Positions 7,777-16,749 of a stretch of DNA of 64,000 nt are shown piece by piece; the first letter of the stretch is position 1; every line of letters begins with the position of its first letter. The position numbers were made by a program, and so were the translations under genes. The notes under the pieces are model-generated. The model searched no databases, had not been told where the DNA came from, and was given only the letters and a program-made list of their open reading frames with translations. Source of the DNA: CAMPJU01 sp036675265 (GTDB lineage: Bacteria > Pseudomonadota > Gammaproteobacteria > Xanthomonadales > Xanthomonadaceae); NCBI GenBank assembly GCA_036675265.1, contig JAKFFJ010000073.1, forward strand, positions 62,001 through 126,000. Direction: 5' to 3'.

Positions 7777-9430
7777 AGCAAAGGGCCGCAAGCTCACCCT
7801 CAAGCGCGGGGAAGCCGGCGCGGACGCGCCGCGCGCACCGCGCATGGAAGAACGGCTGCACAAGGTGCTGGCGCAGGCCGGGCTTGGCTCCCGCCGCGCG
7901 CTCGAACAGCGCATCGCCGACGGCCTGGTGAAGGTCAACGGCGAGGTCGCGCAGGTCGGCATGAGCATCGGCAGCGGCGACCGCGTCGAGCTCGACGGCC
8001 GCCAGTTCGTCGCCAGCGCGCTGACCGAACCGGCGCGCGTGCTGATGTACAACAAGCCGGAAGGCGAAGTGACCACGCGCGAGGACCCCGAGGGCCGGCC
8101 CACCATCTTCGAGGCCCTGCCCGCGCTGAAGGGCGCGCGCTGGATCGCGATCGGGCGCCTGGACATCAACACCACCGGCCTGCTGCTGCTCACCACCGAC
8201 GGCGAGCTGGCCAACGCGTTGATGCATCCTTCCTTCGAGGTCGAGCGCGAGTACGTGTGCCGCGTCCGTGCGCCGGAAGGCGAGGAAACCGTTTCCGACA
8301 AGATCGTCGACCGGCTGGCGCGCGGCGTCGCGCTGGAAGACGGCCCTGCGAAGTTCGACGAAATCGAGCGCATCGGCGGAAGCGACTCCCACGACTGGTT
8401 CCGCGTCGTGGTCAGGGAAGGCCGCAACCGGGAGGTCCGCCGCCTGTGGGAATCCCAGGGGTGCCAGGTCAGCCGGCTGAAGCGGATCCGGTACGGCGAC
8501 GTCGCGCTGCCGCAGCCATTGCTGCGCGGCCAGACCCAGGAACTCGCCGCCGACAAGGTGGAGGCGCTGCGCGGCAAGCTCGGGCTCGAGGACGGCGCGC
8601 CTTCGGCATTGACGCTGCAGCCGGTGATCGGCCAGCGCAAGGCGGCGAAGTCGACGGTGCATGTCGGGGGGCACCATCGCGCCCCCGGTTACGTGGGCGG
8701 GCACAACACTGCGGACGAAGGGCGCGAGCTGCGCCGCTTCGACAACGTGCGCGAGGATCGCGGCCGCGGGCGCGGCGGCCCGCGCAGGCACGGTGGCCTG
8801 ACGGTCAGCGGCGAGGCGGCGGCCAAGCAGGCGCACAAGCCGTTCAAGACAAAGGGTCCGCGCCAGCCTGGCCAGCACGTGCGGCGCGGCGACCAGCAAC
8901 CGGGCGGCCACCACGGCGCCGAGAACCCCGCCGCGTTCCGGACCTGGTACGTGCCCGAGGGCGTCGAGACCGGTCCGTCGGGGCATCGCAATCCGGACGG
9001 CCAGCGCGGACCGAGGAAGCCCTACGGCAACAAGCCGGGACCCGGCGGCAGGCCGGGCGGCGGCCCCGGGCGGGGCGGCCCGGGCGCCGGACGCGGGCCC
9101 GGTGGCGGCTATCGCGGCCAGGACGAGCGCGGCGCGCGGGGTCCCGGGGGCGGCCAGGGCCAGGGACGCCCGGCGCGGCCCTATGGCCATCCGGGCAATG
9201 CCCCCAGCTTCCCGTCCGACCACGCCAATCCAGGCGGATTCAATCCGTACGGCGACAAGCCGCGTGGCCCGCGGTCGGGCAAGCCCGGTGGTCCTGGCGG
9301 ACGTCCCGGCGGTCCCCGCCCGGGCGGCCGGCCCGGTGGCCCCGGCGGCCCGCGTGGCAGCAAGCCCGGCGGACGGCCGGGAGGCCGGCCCGGCGGCAAG
9401 CCGGGCGGCGGAAAGGGCCCGCGCGACTAG
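7769..9430 (+). CDS. rluB: 23S rRNA pseudouridine synthase RluB with a long Gly/Pro/Arg-rich tail
   Basis: Makes pseudouridine 2605 in 23S rRNA in E. coli. It has 553 residues. An S4 RNA-binding domain (residues about 27-75) precedes the RsuA-type catalytic domain with VLMYNKPEGE and the catalytic Asp132 in GRLDINTTGLLLLT, ending near residue 290. The remaining 260 residues are low-complexity: first His/Arg-rich, then dominated by GGRPGG, GGPGG and GGKPGG repeats. The end runs to within 9 bases of the convergent amidase gene. The tail is probably disordered and RNA-binding; that is inference. Confidence 0.92.
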   Translation: MTEAKGRKLTLKRGEAGADAPRAPRMEERLHKVLAQAGLGSRRALEQRIADGLVKVNGEVAQVGMSIGSGDRVELDGRQFVASALTEPARVLMYNKPEGEVTTREDPEGRPTIFEALPALKGARWIAIGRLDINTTGLLLLTTDGELANALMHPSFEVEREYVCRVRAPEGEETVSDKIVDRLARGVALEDGPAKFDEIERIGGSDSHDWFRVVVREGRNREVRRLWESQGCQVSRLKRIRYGDVALPQPLLRGQTQELAADKVEALRGKLGLEDGAPSALTLQPVIGQRKAAKSTVHVGGHHRAPGYVGGHNTADEGRELRRFDNVREDRGRGRGGPRRHGGLTVSGEAAAKQAHKPFKTKGPRQPGQHVRRGDQQPGGHHGAENPAAFRTWYVPEGVETGPSGHRNPDGQRGPRKPYGNKPGPGGRPGGGPGRGGPGAGRGPGGGYRGQDERGARGPGGGQGQGRPARPYGHPGNAPSFPSDHANPGGFNPYGDKPRGPRSGKPGGPGGRPGGPRPGGRPGGPGGPRGSKPGGRPGGRPGGKPGGGKGPRD

Positions 9431-9439
9431 CGCAGCGGC

Positions 9440-10267
9440 TCAGCGGGCCAGTTCGAAGCGGTCCGCGTCCAGCATCGCCGGGAAGCGCTCCCGGTGCGCC
9501 AGCAGGTCGTCGCCTACCAGCGTCGCGGTGGCGACGACTTCCATGTCGCCGCATTCGCTGATCGGCCGGCCCAGGAAGTCGAGGACCACGCTCTCGCCGT
9601 CATAGGCGATGCCGTTCCCGTCGGTGCCGACCCGGTTGAGCCCGGCGACGAAGCAGAGGTTCTCCATCGCCCGCGCGCGCAACAGCGTCTTCCACGCGTC
9701 GCTGCGTGCCGCCGGCCAGTTGGCCACGTACAGCAACAGGTCGTAGTCCAGCGCGTCTTCCCGCTCGGCGTCGTAGCGATTGCGCGAGAACACCGGGAAG
9801 CGCAGGTCGTAGCAGACCAGCGGGCAGATCCGCCAGCCACGCCAGTCCAGCACCAGCCGGTCCCGGCCGGCCGCGTAACGCTCGTGCTCGTTCGCGTAGC
9901 GGAACAGGTGGCGCTTGTCGTAGTGGCGCAACACGCCATCGGGCGTGGCGAACAGCAGGCGGTTGAACACCCCGTCGACGGCCGCGCCCCCCGGGCCGTC
10001 GACGGTCGCGCGAAGCTGCACGCTGCCGCACACCGCCGCATCGAGCGCCCTCGCCTGTTCGCGCATCCACTCGACGGTCGGGCCCTCCATGGTCTCGGCG
10101 CAATCGATCGCAGCGTTCGAGAAACCGCTGGTGAAGGTTTCCGGCAGCAGCACCAGGTCGGTGGTGCCATGCAGCGGCGCGACCAGGTCGCCGTAGTAGG
10201 CGCGGTTGGCGGCGGGGTCGTGCCAGCGGGTGGCGCCCTGGACCAGCGAAACGCGGAGGTCGTCCAT
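9440..10267 (-). CDS. Omega-amidase (YafV-type carbon-nitrogen hydrolase)
   Basis: A nitrilase-superfamily amidase of 275 residues, predicted to hydrolyse alpha-ketoglutaramate or alpha-ketosuccinamate to the free keto acid plus ammonia. The catalytic triad is visible: Glu43 (LLPETFTSGF), Lys118 (HYDKRHLFRY) and Cys152 (VCYDLRFPVF). The start ATG lies 2 bases after the aminotransferase stop. The pairing matches the transaminase/omega-amidase route, in which glutamine-derived ketoglutaramate from transamination is removed. Confidence 0.87.
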   Translation of the reverse strand: MDDLRVSLVQGATRWHDPAANRAYYGDLVAPLHGTTDLVLLPETFTSGFSNAAIDCAETMEGPTVEWMREQARALDAAVCGSVQLRATVDGPGGAAVDGVFNRLLFATPDGVLRHYDKRHLFRYANEHERYAAGRDRLVLDWRGWRICPLVCYDLRFPVFSRNRYDAEREDALDYDLLLYVANWPAARSDAWKTLLRARAMENLCFVAGLNRVGTDGNGIAYDGESVVLDFLGRPISECGDMEVVATATLVGDDLLAHRERFPAMLDADRFELAR

Positions 10268-10269
10268 GG

Positions 10270-11439
10270 TCAGAGTCCCTGCAGCCGTTCGATGGCGGCG
10301 TCGAGCGTGGCTTCGTTCTTGGCAAAGCACAGGCGCGCCAGGCGCTGGCCCGGCGGCGGGGTCTCGTAGAACGGCGACAGCGGGATCGCCGCGACGCCAT
10401 GCTCGATCGTCAGCCAGCGGCAGAACGCGGCATCGTCCAGGTCGCTGACAGCCGAATAGTCGACCAGCTGGAAATAGCCGCCCGGCACCGGCAGCGGACG
10501 CAGGCGCGTGCCTTCCAGTTGCGACCGGAACCGGTCGCGCTTGGCCTCGTAGAACGCGCCCAGTCCCTCGTAATGCGCGGGGTCCGCGTCGATCATCTCG
10601 GCGAATGCGTGTTGCGCCGGAGTGAAGGTGCAGAAAGTGTTGTACTGGTGCACCTTGCGGAACTCGGCCGACAACGCCGGCGGGGCGATGCAATAGCCGA
10701 CCTTCCAGCCGGTGCAGTGGTAGGTCTTGCCGAAGCTCGAGACGACGAACGCGCGCTCCCGCAGCGCCGGATGGCGCAACGCGGATTCGTGCCGCCGGCC
10801 GTCGAACACGATGTGCTCGTACACTTCGTCCGACAGCAGCACGATGCCGGTCCCGCGCAGCAGCTCGACGAGCCGCCCGACGTCGCCTGCGTCGAACATG
10901 GCGCCGGACGGGTTGTGCGGCGTGTTGGCCATCAGCATGCGCGTGCGCGGGGTGACCGCCGCGGCCACGGCGTCCCAGTCCGGCGCGAACGTCGCCGGGT
11001 CCAGCGGCACGTGCACCGGCACGCCGCCGGCCAGCACGATCGCTGGCTCGTAGCAGTCGTAGCAGGGGTCGAGCACGATCACCTCGTCGCCGGGCCGCAC
11101 GACCGCATGCACCGCGTCGAAGATCGCCTCGCTCGCGCCGGAGGTGACGGTCACCTCCGCGTCGGCATCGGGGCGCCAGCCGTAGCACCGTTCGGTCTTG
11201 CCGGCGATGGCCCGGCGCAGCGCGGGGATGCCCATCATCGGCGCGTACTGGTTGTGTCCCTCGCGCAGCGCGCGTGCCAGCGCATCGGCGAGGCGCCCGG
11301 GCACGTCGAAGTCCGGAAACCCCTGCCCCAGGTTGATCGCGCCGTGCTCGGCGGCCAGCTGCGACATCACGGTGAAGATCGTGGTGCCGACCCTGGGCAG
11401 CTTGCTGGTCGTGGCCATGGCGTCCGGGGCCTGGTTCAT
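10270..11439 (-). CDS. Methionine-type (YbdL/MtnE-like) PLP aminotransferase
   Basis: Fold-type I aminotransferase of 389 residues. The PLP lysine is K238 in VVSSFGKTYHCTGWKVGY, with the NTPHNPSG and SDEVYEH motifs upstream and the N-terminal INLGQGFPDFD substrate-cap region. The full pattern fits the YbdL/kynurenine-glutamine transaminase subgroup, which uses methionine or aromatic amino acids with glutamine-derived keto acids. Coupling to the downstream omega-amidase supports a role in methionine salvage from 4-methylthio-2-oxobutyrate. A second ATG 21 bases inside is possible; AGGA precedes the first. Confidence 0.87.
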   Translation of the reverse strand: MNQAPDAMATTSKLPRVGTTIFTVMSQLAAEHGAINLGQGFPDFDVPGRLADALARALREGHNQYAPMMGIPALRRAIAGKTERCYGWRPDADAEVTVTSGASEAIFDAVHAVVRPGDEVIVLDPCYDCYEPAIVLAGGVPVHVPLDPATFAPDWDAVAAAVTPRTRMLMANTPHNPSGAMFDAGDVGRLVELLRGTGIVLLSDEVYEHIVFDGRRHESALRHPALRERAFVVSSFGKTYHCTGWKVGYCIAPPALSAEFRKVHQYNTFCTFTPAQHAFAEMIDADPAHYEGLGAFYEAKRDRFRSQLEGTRLRPLPVPGGYFQLVDYSAVSDLDDAAFCRWLTIEHGVAAIPLSPFYETPPPGQRLARLCFAKNEATLDAAIERLQGL

Positions 11440-11504
11440 GGGCTGCGCTTCCTGGGGGAGTCCGGCGAGTTTACGAAGCGCGCCGTTTGGGTTAAACCGA
11501 CGCC

Positions 11505-12020
11505 ATGCCGAATGCCCACCCGATCGATTCGACCAGTGCCCGCATCGCCGAGCTGCTCACCGCCTATTGCGATGCCGACTATCGTTGGGAACTCGAGGGG
11601 GAATGGCACCCGTTGGTGGTGGGCCGGCCGACCCACCGGCTCGAGCAGGCGTTCCCGCAGGCACGCAGGTTCGGCCTGCTCTCGGCGTGGAACCCGCAGT
11701 CGGTGAGCCTGCCCGACGCGATCAACCGCTCCGCCGACGAGATGCTGCACGCCGCCCTGCTTGAAAGCGGCCTGCCCTTCCGGCCCGGCTTCTCGTCGGC
11801 GCGCAACCGCAGCTGGCGCGAGCCGAGCTGGGTGGTGATGGACATGGCCCTGCCGGTGTTCGACGCGCTGGCGCGTCGCTTCGGCCAGCTGGGCACGCTG
11901 TCCTGGCGCCGCGGCGAGCCGATCCGCCTCCGCATGTACACCACGCGCCCCGTGGCGATCGACCCGCACGACCAGATCGACTGGCTCGGCGCGACGGGCA
12001 ACGACCAGCGCGCCGGCTAG
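11505..12020 (+). CDS. DUF3293 domain protein
   Basis: A 171-residue protein resembling the DUF3293 family. The readable core is LLTAYCDADYRWELEGEW, then FGLLSAWNPQSVSLPDAINR, and a central GLPFRPGFSSARNRSWREPSW segment followed by VFDALARRFGQLGTLSWRRG. No signal peptide, membrane segment or catalytic motif is evident. It starts 65 bases from the divergent aminotransferase gene and is followed 47 bases later by ccmA. Function unknown. Confidence 0.75.
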   Translation: MPNAHPIDSTSARIAELLTAYCDADYRWELEGEWHPLVVGRPTHRLEQAFPQARRFGLLSAWNPQSVSLPDAINRSADEMLHAALLESGLPFRPGFSSARNRSWREPSWVVMDMALPVFDALARRFGQLGTLSWRRGEPIRLRMYTTRPVAIDPHDQIDWLGATGNDQRAG

Positions 12021-12067
12021 GCCGTCCCGCCCGGTACAATCGCGGCTTCCGGGCCGCCGTCGCGGCC

Positions 12068-12724
12068 ATGTCGCCCGCGATGCCTGACGCCGACCACGCC
12101 CACCCTCCGCTCATCGCCGCGCGGGGCCTTCGCTTCACCCGCAACGAGTCGCCCGTGTTCGGGCCGCTGGACTTTGCCGTCGATGCCGGCGAAGCCCTCC
12201 TCGTCCAGGGCGACAACGGCGCCGGCAAGACCACCCTGTTGCGCGTGCTCGCCGGCCTGCTGCCCGCCGACGCCGGCACCGTCGAGGTCGACGGGCAACC
12301 CGCGGTGCCGCGGCTGCGGGCCCGCGCGATCGCCTATCTCGGCCACCTCCCCGCGCTGAAGGCCGACCTGACCGCGCTGGAGAACCTCGATTTCCTGTGC
12401 GGCCTGCATGGCCGGCGGCGCGGGCAGTCGCCCGTGCACGCCATGGAGATCGTCGGGCTGCAGGGCCATGGGGACGTGCTCGCGCGCCAGCTGTCGGCCG
12501 GGCAGAAGAAACGCCTGTCGCTCGCACGCCTGTGGTTGTCGCCCGCACCGCTATGGCTGCTCGACGAGCCGTACGCGAACCTGGACCTGGCCGGCATCGA
12601 ACTGGTGAACCGGATGGTGCAGGCGCAGCTGCGTTCGGGCGGCGCCGCGCTGGTCACCACGCACGGGGCGTACGCCGCGCCGCCGGTGCGCACGCGCCTG
12701 CTGACGCTGGAGCGCGCCGCGTGA
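12068..12724 (+). CDS. ccmA: Heme exporter ATP-binding protein CcmA
   Basis: ATPase of the CcmABCD complex that releases holo-CcmE for cytochrome c maturation. It has 218 residues with Walker A GDNGAGKT (48-55), the ABC signature LSAGQKKRLSLARL and Walker B LWLLDEPYANLD. Two in-frame ATGs lie near the start; the first is used here, but the Met at residue 5 would also fit. The stop overlaps the ccmB GTG. This begins a nine-gene ccm operon. Confidence 0.94.
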   Translation: MSPAMPDADHAHPPLIAARGLRFTRNESPVFGPLDFAVDAGEALLVQGDNGAGKTTLLRVLAGLLPADAGTVEVDGQPAVPRLRARAIAYLGHLPALKADLTALENLDFLCGLHGRRRGQSPVHAMEIVGLQGHGDVLARQLSAGQKKRLSLARLWLSPAPLWLLDEPYANLDLAGIELVNRMVQAQLRSGGAALVTTHGAYAAPPVRTRLLTLERAA

Positions 12725-13389
12725 TCCCCGCCGCGCGCGCCCTGCTCCTGCGCGACCTGCGCCTGCTCTGGCGTCGCCGCGGCGACGCACTGCAGCCGGC
12801 GTTGTTCGCGCTGCTCGTGGTGGTCCTGTTCGCACTGGCATTCGGCGGCGCGCGCGAGGCATTGGCGCCGGTCGCCGCGCCGGCCCTGTGGATCGCGGTG
12901 CTGCTCGCCGGCCTGCTGGCCCTGGACACCTTGTTCCGGGGCGACGCGGAGGACGGCTCCCTCGAGCAGTGGATGCTCGCGCCGGTGTCGCTGGCCTGGC
13001 TGGTGGGCGTGCGCACGTTCATCCACTGGGCCACGACCGCGCTGCCGCTGCTGCTCGCCACGCCGTTCCTGGCCGAACTGCTGCACCTGCCGGACGGCCA
13101 GCTGGGGGTCCTGCTCGCATCGCTCGCGCTAGGCACGCCCTTGCTCAGCCTGCTCGGCGCAGTGGTTGCCGCGCTGACGGTCGGGATGCGGCGCTCCGGT
13201 ATACTTGTCGCCTTGCTGGCGCTGCCGCTCTACGTTCCCGTGCTGGTGTTCGGGGCCGGCAGCGTGGCCCAGGCCAGCCAGGGGATGGATCCCACCGGCG
13301 CCCTGCTGTTGCTGGCCGCCGGACTCGTCCTGGCCCTCGTGTTGGCGCCGCTGGCGGCCGCCGCCGCGATCCGGATCGCCTTGAGCTGA
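12721..13389 (+). CDS. ccmB: Heme exporter membrane protein CcmB
   Basis: Membrane subunit of the CcmAB transporter, 222 residues with about six hydrophobic segments. It begins VIPAARALLLRDLRLLWRRR, as CcmB proteins do, and contains the conserved LFRGDAEDGSLEQWMLAPVS region. The start is GTG at 12721, overlapping the ccmA TGA by 4 bases; no ATG fits. ccmC follows after 36 bases. Confidence 0.92.
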   Translation: MIPAARALLLRDLRLLWRRRGDALQPALFALLVVVLFALAFGGAREALAPVAAPALWIAVLLAGLLALDTLFRGDAEDGSLEQWMLAPVSLAWLVGVRTFIHWATTALPLLLATPFLAELLHLPDGQLGVLLASLALGTPLLSLLGAVVAALTVGMRRSGILVALLALPLYVPVLVFGAGSVAQASQGMDPTGALLLLAAGLVLALVLAPLAAAAAIRIALS

Positions 13390-13425
13390 TGCCGACGGCG
13401 CCTCGCGCGCCGCGACCAAGACCGC

Positions 13426-14190
13426 ATGAATCCTGTCCTTCGCTGGTTCCACCAACTCGGCTCGCCGCCCACCTTCGACCGCTTCGCCGCGCGCTGGGCG
13501 CCGTGGTGCCACCTTGTCGCGCTGGCGTTGATCGCGTGGGGCGGCTGGCTTGCGCTGTTCGGCGTACCCGCCGACTACCAGCAGGGCGACTCGTTCCGGA
13601 TCCTCTACATCCACGTGCCAGCGGCCTGGATGAGCCTGTTCGTGTTCGGGCTGATGGCCTTCTACGCCGCCATCGCGATGGTCTGGCACATCAAGCTGTG
13701 CGAGATCCTGGCGATGGCCTGTGCCCCGATCGGCGCCGCGTTCACGGTGATCACGCTGGCCACCGGCTCCATCTGGGGCAAGCCGATGTGGGGCACCTGG
13801 TGGGATTGGGACCCGCGCCTGACGACCGAGCTGGTGCTCCTGTTCCTGTACCTGGGCGTCATCGGCCTGTACCAGGCGATCGACGACCGGCGCGCGGCGG
13901 CGCGCGCGGCGGGCCTGCTCGCCATCGTCGGCATCGTCCTGTTGCCGGTGATCCGCTATTCGGTCGTGTGGTGGAACTCGCTGCACCAGGGCCAGACGAT
14001 CCGCGTGTTCGGCGAGTCGAGCATCGACCCGAGCATGGTCGCGCCGCTGTGGCTGCTGGTGGTGGCGACCAAGTTCTGGTTCGCCGGCTCGTTGCTGGTC
14101 CGCGCGCGCGCCGACAACCTGCGCCGCGAGGCGGGCAAGGACTGGGTGCGCCGGCTGGCCACGGGCACCGGCGCGGAGGTGGCGCGGTGA
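13426..14190 (+). CDS. ccmC: Heme-handling protein CcmC
   Basis: Inner-membrane protein of the heme-handling (HHP) family that presents heme to CcmE. It has 254 residues and six membrane segments, with the Trp-rich motif WGTWWDWDPRLTTELVL in the middle and the conserved heme-liganding His residues in LYIHVPAAWMS and WWNSLHQGQT. It sits between ccmB and ccmD; its TGA overlaps the ccmD GTG. Confidence 0.95.
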   Translation: MNPVLRWFHQLGSPPTFDRFAARWAPWCHLVALALIAWGGWLALFGVPADYQQGDSFRILYIHVPAAWMSLFVFGLMAFYAAIAMVWHIKLCEILAMACAPIGAAFTVITLATGSIWGKPMWGTWWDWDPRLTTELVLLFLYLGVIGLYQAIDDRRAAARAAGLLAIVGIVLLPVIRYSVVWWNSLHQGQTIRVFGESSIDPSMVAPLWLLVVATKFWFAGSLLVRARADNLRREAGKDWVRRLATGTGAEVAR

Positions 14191-14351
14191 GTTACCTGGG
14201 TTACGTACTGGGTGCCTACGGCGTGTTCCTGGGCGTGCTGGCCTGGGACCTCGTGGTGCCGCGCCTGCAGGTGCGACGCGAACTGCGCGTGGCGCGCCAG
14301 CGCGCCGAGCGGGTGGCACCTGCGCCGCCGCCGACGGAGCTGTCGCGATGA
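14187..14351 (+). CDS. ccmD: Heme exporter small protein CcmD
   Basis: Single-pass 54-residue protein that stabilises CcmE within CcmABC. It begins VSYLGYVLGAYGVFLGVLAW, a membrane segment with the Tyr-rich start typical of CcmD, followed by a basic cytoplasmic tail (RVARQRAERVA). It has a GTG start at 14187 overlapping the ccmC stop, and its TGA overlaps the ccmE ATG. It is identified mainly by size, topology and operon position. Confidence 0.88.
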   Translation: MSYLGYVLGAYGVFLGVLAWDLVVPRLQVRRELRVARQRAERVAPAPPPTELSR

Positions 14352-14827
14352 ACCCGACCCGCAAGCGTCGCCTGTGGCTGGTGCTGGCGATCGTCGCCGC
14401 TGCGGCCGTCGCGGGCACGCTGGTGGTGCTGGCACTCCAGCGCAACGTCACCTACCTCTACACCCCTTCGGAGGTGTACTCCGGCGAGGCCGGCGCGCAG
14501 GTCGCCTCCGGGGCGGCGCGCTTCCGGCTGGGTGGCATGGTCGCCAAAGGCTCGTTCGCCCGGGACGACGGCTCGATGGAGGCGCGCTTCGAGGTCGACG
14601 ACGGCGATGCACGCATGCCCGTCGTCTACACCGGCATCCTCCCGGACCTGTTCCGCGAGAACCAGGCGGTGGTCGCGACCGGGCGCATGCGCGACGGCGT
14701 GTTCGTCGCCGAGGACGTGCTGGCCAAGCACGACGAGAACTACATGCCGCGCGAAGTCGCCGACAAGATGGGCGAAGCGCACCAGAAGCACGACGTCGAA
14801 GCGCGGGTCGACGCGCCGGCGCCCTGA
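14348..14827 (+). CDS. ccmE: Periplasmic heme chaperone CcmE
   Basis: Carries heme covalently from CcmC to the CcmFH ligase. It has 159 residues: an N-terminal anchor (about 9-30), then a beta-barrel domain with the signature GGMVAKGSF and VVYTGILPDLFRENQAVVA. The heme attachment His128 lies in LAKHDENYMP with Tyr132 nearby, as expected. ATGA overlaps link it to ccmD before it and, by one base, to ccmF after it. Confidence 0.96.
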   Translation: MNPTRKRRLWLVLAIVAAAAVAGTLVVLALQRNVTYLYTPSEVYSGEAGAQVASGAARFRLGGMVAKGSFARDDGSMEARFEVDDGDARMPVVYTGILPDLFRENQAVVATGRMRDGVFVAEDVLAKHDENYMPREVADKMGEAHQKHDVEARVDAPAP

Positions 14828-16749
14828 TGCTCCCGGAACTCGGCCAGATCGCGCTCCTGCTGGCGTTGCTCGTCGCCGCGCTGCAGGCCGCGCTGCCGCT
14901 CGCCGGCGCGCACCGGGGCCGCGATGCGTGGATGGCGGTCGCCCGCCCGGCGGCCTACGCGCAGCTCGGCCTGGTCGTGCTGGCCTTCGCGCTGCTCACG
15001 TGGGGCTTCGTGTCCCGGGACTTCTCGCTGCAGTACGTGGCCGAGAACTCCAACTCCCTGTTGCCGCTGCACTACCGCTTCACGGCGGTCTGGGGCGCGC
15101 ACGAGGGCTCGCTGCTGATGTGGACGCTGGTGCTTGCCGGCTGGAGCGCCGCGGTCGCGCGGTTTTCGCGCACCCTGCCCGACACCGTGTCGGCGCGCGT
15201 GCTGGGCGTCATGGGCGTGGTGGCCGTCGGCTTCCTCGCGTTCCTGGTGTTCACCAGCAACCCGTTCCTGCGCCTGTTGCCGGCGGTCGCCGAAGGCCGC
15301 GACCTCAACCCCCTGCTGCAGGACCCGGGGATGATCATCCATCCGCCGATGCTGTACCTGGGCTACGTCGGATTCATGGTGCCGTTCGCGTTCGCGATCG
15401 CCGCGCTGCTCGATGGCCGGCTCGATGCGCGCTGGCTGCGCTGGACCCGGCCATGGACCAACGTGGCCTGGGCGTTCCTCACCGCCGGCATCGCGCTGGG
15501 CTCCTGGTGGGCGTACTACGAACTCGGCTGGGGCGGCTGGTGGTTCTGGGACCCGGTGGAGAACGCCAGCTTCATGCCCTGGCTCGCCGGCACGGCATTG
15601 CTGCATTCGCAGGCGGTCACCGAGAAGCGCGGCAGCTTCCACGGCTGGACGCTGCTGCTGGCGATCGCCACGTTCTCGCTGTCGCTGCTCGGTGCGTTCC
15701 TGGTCCGTTCCGGCGTGCTGACCAGCGTCCATGCGTTCGCCGCCGACCCGACGCGCGGCCTGTTCGTGCTGGTGTTCCTGGGCATCGTCGTCGGCGGGTC
15801 GCTGCTGCTGTACGCGCTGCGCGCGCCCTCGGCACCTGCGGCGCGCCCGTTCGCCGCGAGCTCGCGCGAGACGCTGCTGCTGGCCAACAACCTGCTGCTG
15901 GCCTGCGCCTGCGCGATGGTGCTGCTCGGCACGCTGTACCCGCTGCTGGCCGACGCGCTGGGCCTGGGCAAGATCTCGGTGGGCCCGCCCTACTTCGGCC
16001 TGCTGTTCCTGGTGCTGATGGCGCCGCTCGTGCTGCTGCTGCCGTTCGGGCCGTTGACGCGCTGGCAGCGGGAGGAGCCCTCCCGGCCGCTGGCGATGCT
16101 GGGCCCCTGGCTGGCGGCCGCTGCACTGGTCGGCGCGATCGCCTTCTTCCTCGCGCCGCAGGCGCCATGGAAGACCGCCGTCGGCGTTGCGGCCGCCGCG
16201 TGGGTCGCCTTCGGCACGCTTCGCTTCGCATGGTCCCGCCTGCGCGGCAACGGCACGCGGTTCACCGCCGAGATGCTGGGCATGTGCCTGGCGCACGGCG
16301 GCGTGGCCGTGTTCCTGGTCGGCGCGCTGCTCACCGATGCGCAATTGCGGGAGCGCGAGCTGGCGATGACGCCCGGCCAGGCGGTCGAGATCGCCGGCCG
16401 CACGTTCCGGTTCGTCGGGGTGGAGCGCATCGAGGGACCCAACTACCTCGCCGACCGCGGCACCGTGCTGGTCTCCGACGGCGGCGCGGGCACGGTCGAG
16501 ATGCATCCGGAAAAGCGCGCCTATGCCGCCGGCGGCCAGGTCATGACCGAAGCGGCGATCGATGCGGGCGTCGGCGCGGACGTGTACGTCGCGCTCGGCG
16601 AGTCGCTCGGCGCCGACGCCTGGGCCGTGCGGGTCTACGTGCGCCCGTTCGTCCGCTGGATCTGGGCCGGGGCCGCGCTGATGGCGCTGGGCGGGCTGGT
16701 CACCGCGACCGACCGCCGGTTCCGTCGGCCGCCGGGAGCAGCCGCATGA
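14827..16749 (+). CDS. ccmF: Heme lyase CcmF
   Basis: Catalytic core of the heme ligation complex that attaches heme to apocytochrome c. It has 640 residues with many membrane segments. The Trp-rich motif WGGWWFWDPVENASFMPWL and the conserved HPPMLYLGYVGF and AVWGAHEGSLLMWTLVL segments are present. The start ATG at 14827 overlaps the ccmE stop by one base; the same frame is open upstream but antisense-free homology starts at MLPELGQIALLLALL. Confidence 0.96.
   Translation: MLPELGQIALLLALLVAALQAALPLAGAHRGRDAWMAVARPAAYAQLGLVVLAFALLTWGFVSRDFSLQYVAENSNSLLPLHYRFTAVWGAHEGSLLMWTLVLAGWSAAVARFSRTLPDTVSARVLGVMGVVAVGFLAFLVFTSNPFLRLLPAVAEGRDLNPLLQDPGMIIHPPMLYLGYVGFMVPFAFAIAALLDGRLDARWLRWTRPWTNVAWAFLTAGIALGSWWAYYELGWGGWWFWDPVENASFMPWLAGTALLHSQAVTEKRGSFHGWTLLLAIATFSLSLLGAFLVRSGVLTSVHAFAADPTRGLFVLVFLGIVVGGSLLLYALRAPSAPAARPFAASSRETLLLANNLLLACACAMVLLGTLYPLLADALGLGKISVGPPYFGLLFLVLMAPLVLLLPFGPLTRWQREEPSRPLAMLGPWLAAAALVGAIAFFLAPQAPWKTAVGVAAAAWVAFGTLRFAWSRLRGNGTRFTAEMLGMCLAHGGVAVFLVGALLTDAQLRERELAMTPGQAVEIAGRTFRFVGVERIEGPNYLADRGTVLVSDGGAGTVEMHPEKRAYAAGGQVMTEAAIDAGVGADVYVALGESLGADAWAVRVYVRPFVRWIWAGAALMALGGLVTATDRRFRRPPGAAA

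Noticed and set aside
9000..9430. Tandem GGC/CCG-rich repeats considered as a CRISPR or microsatellite array
   Set aside because: The repetition is protein-level (GGRPGG) with irregular units and no spacers; it is the RluB tail.
11461..11504. GGTTTAACCCAAAC-type sequence in the short divergent gap considered as an operator
   Set aside because: Only a partial palindrome, and nothing nearby supports a regulator.
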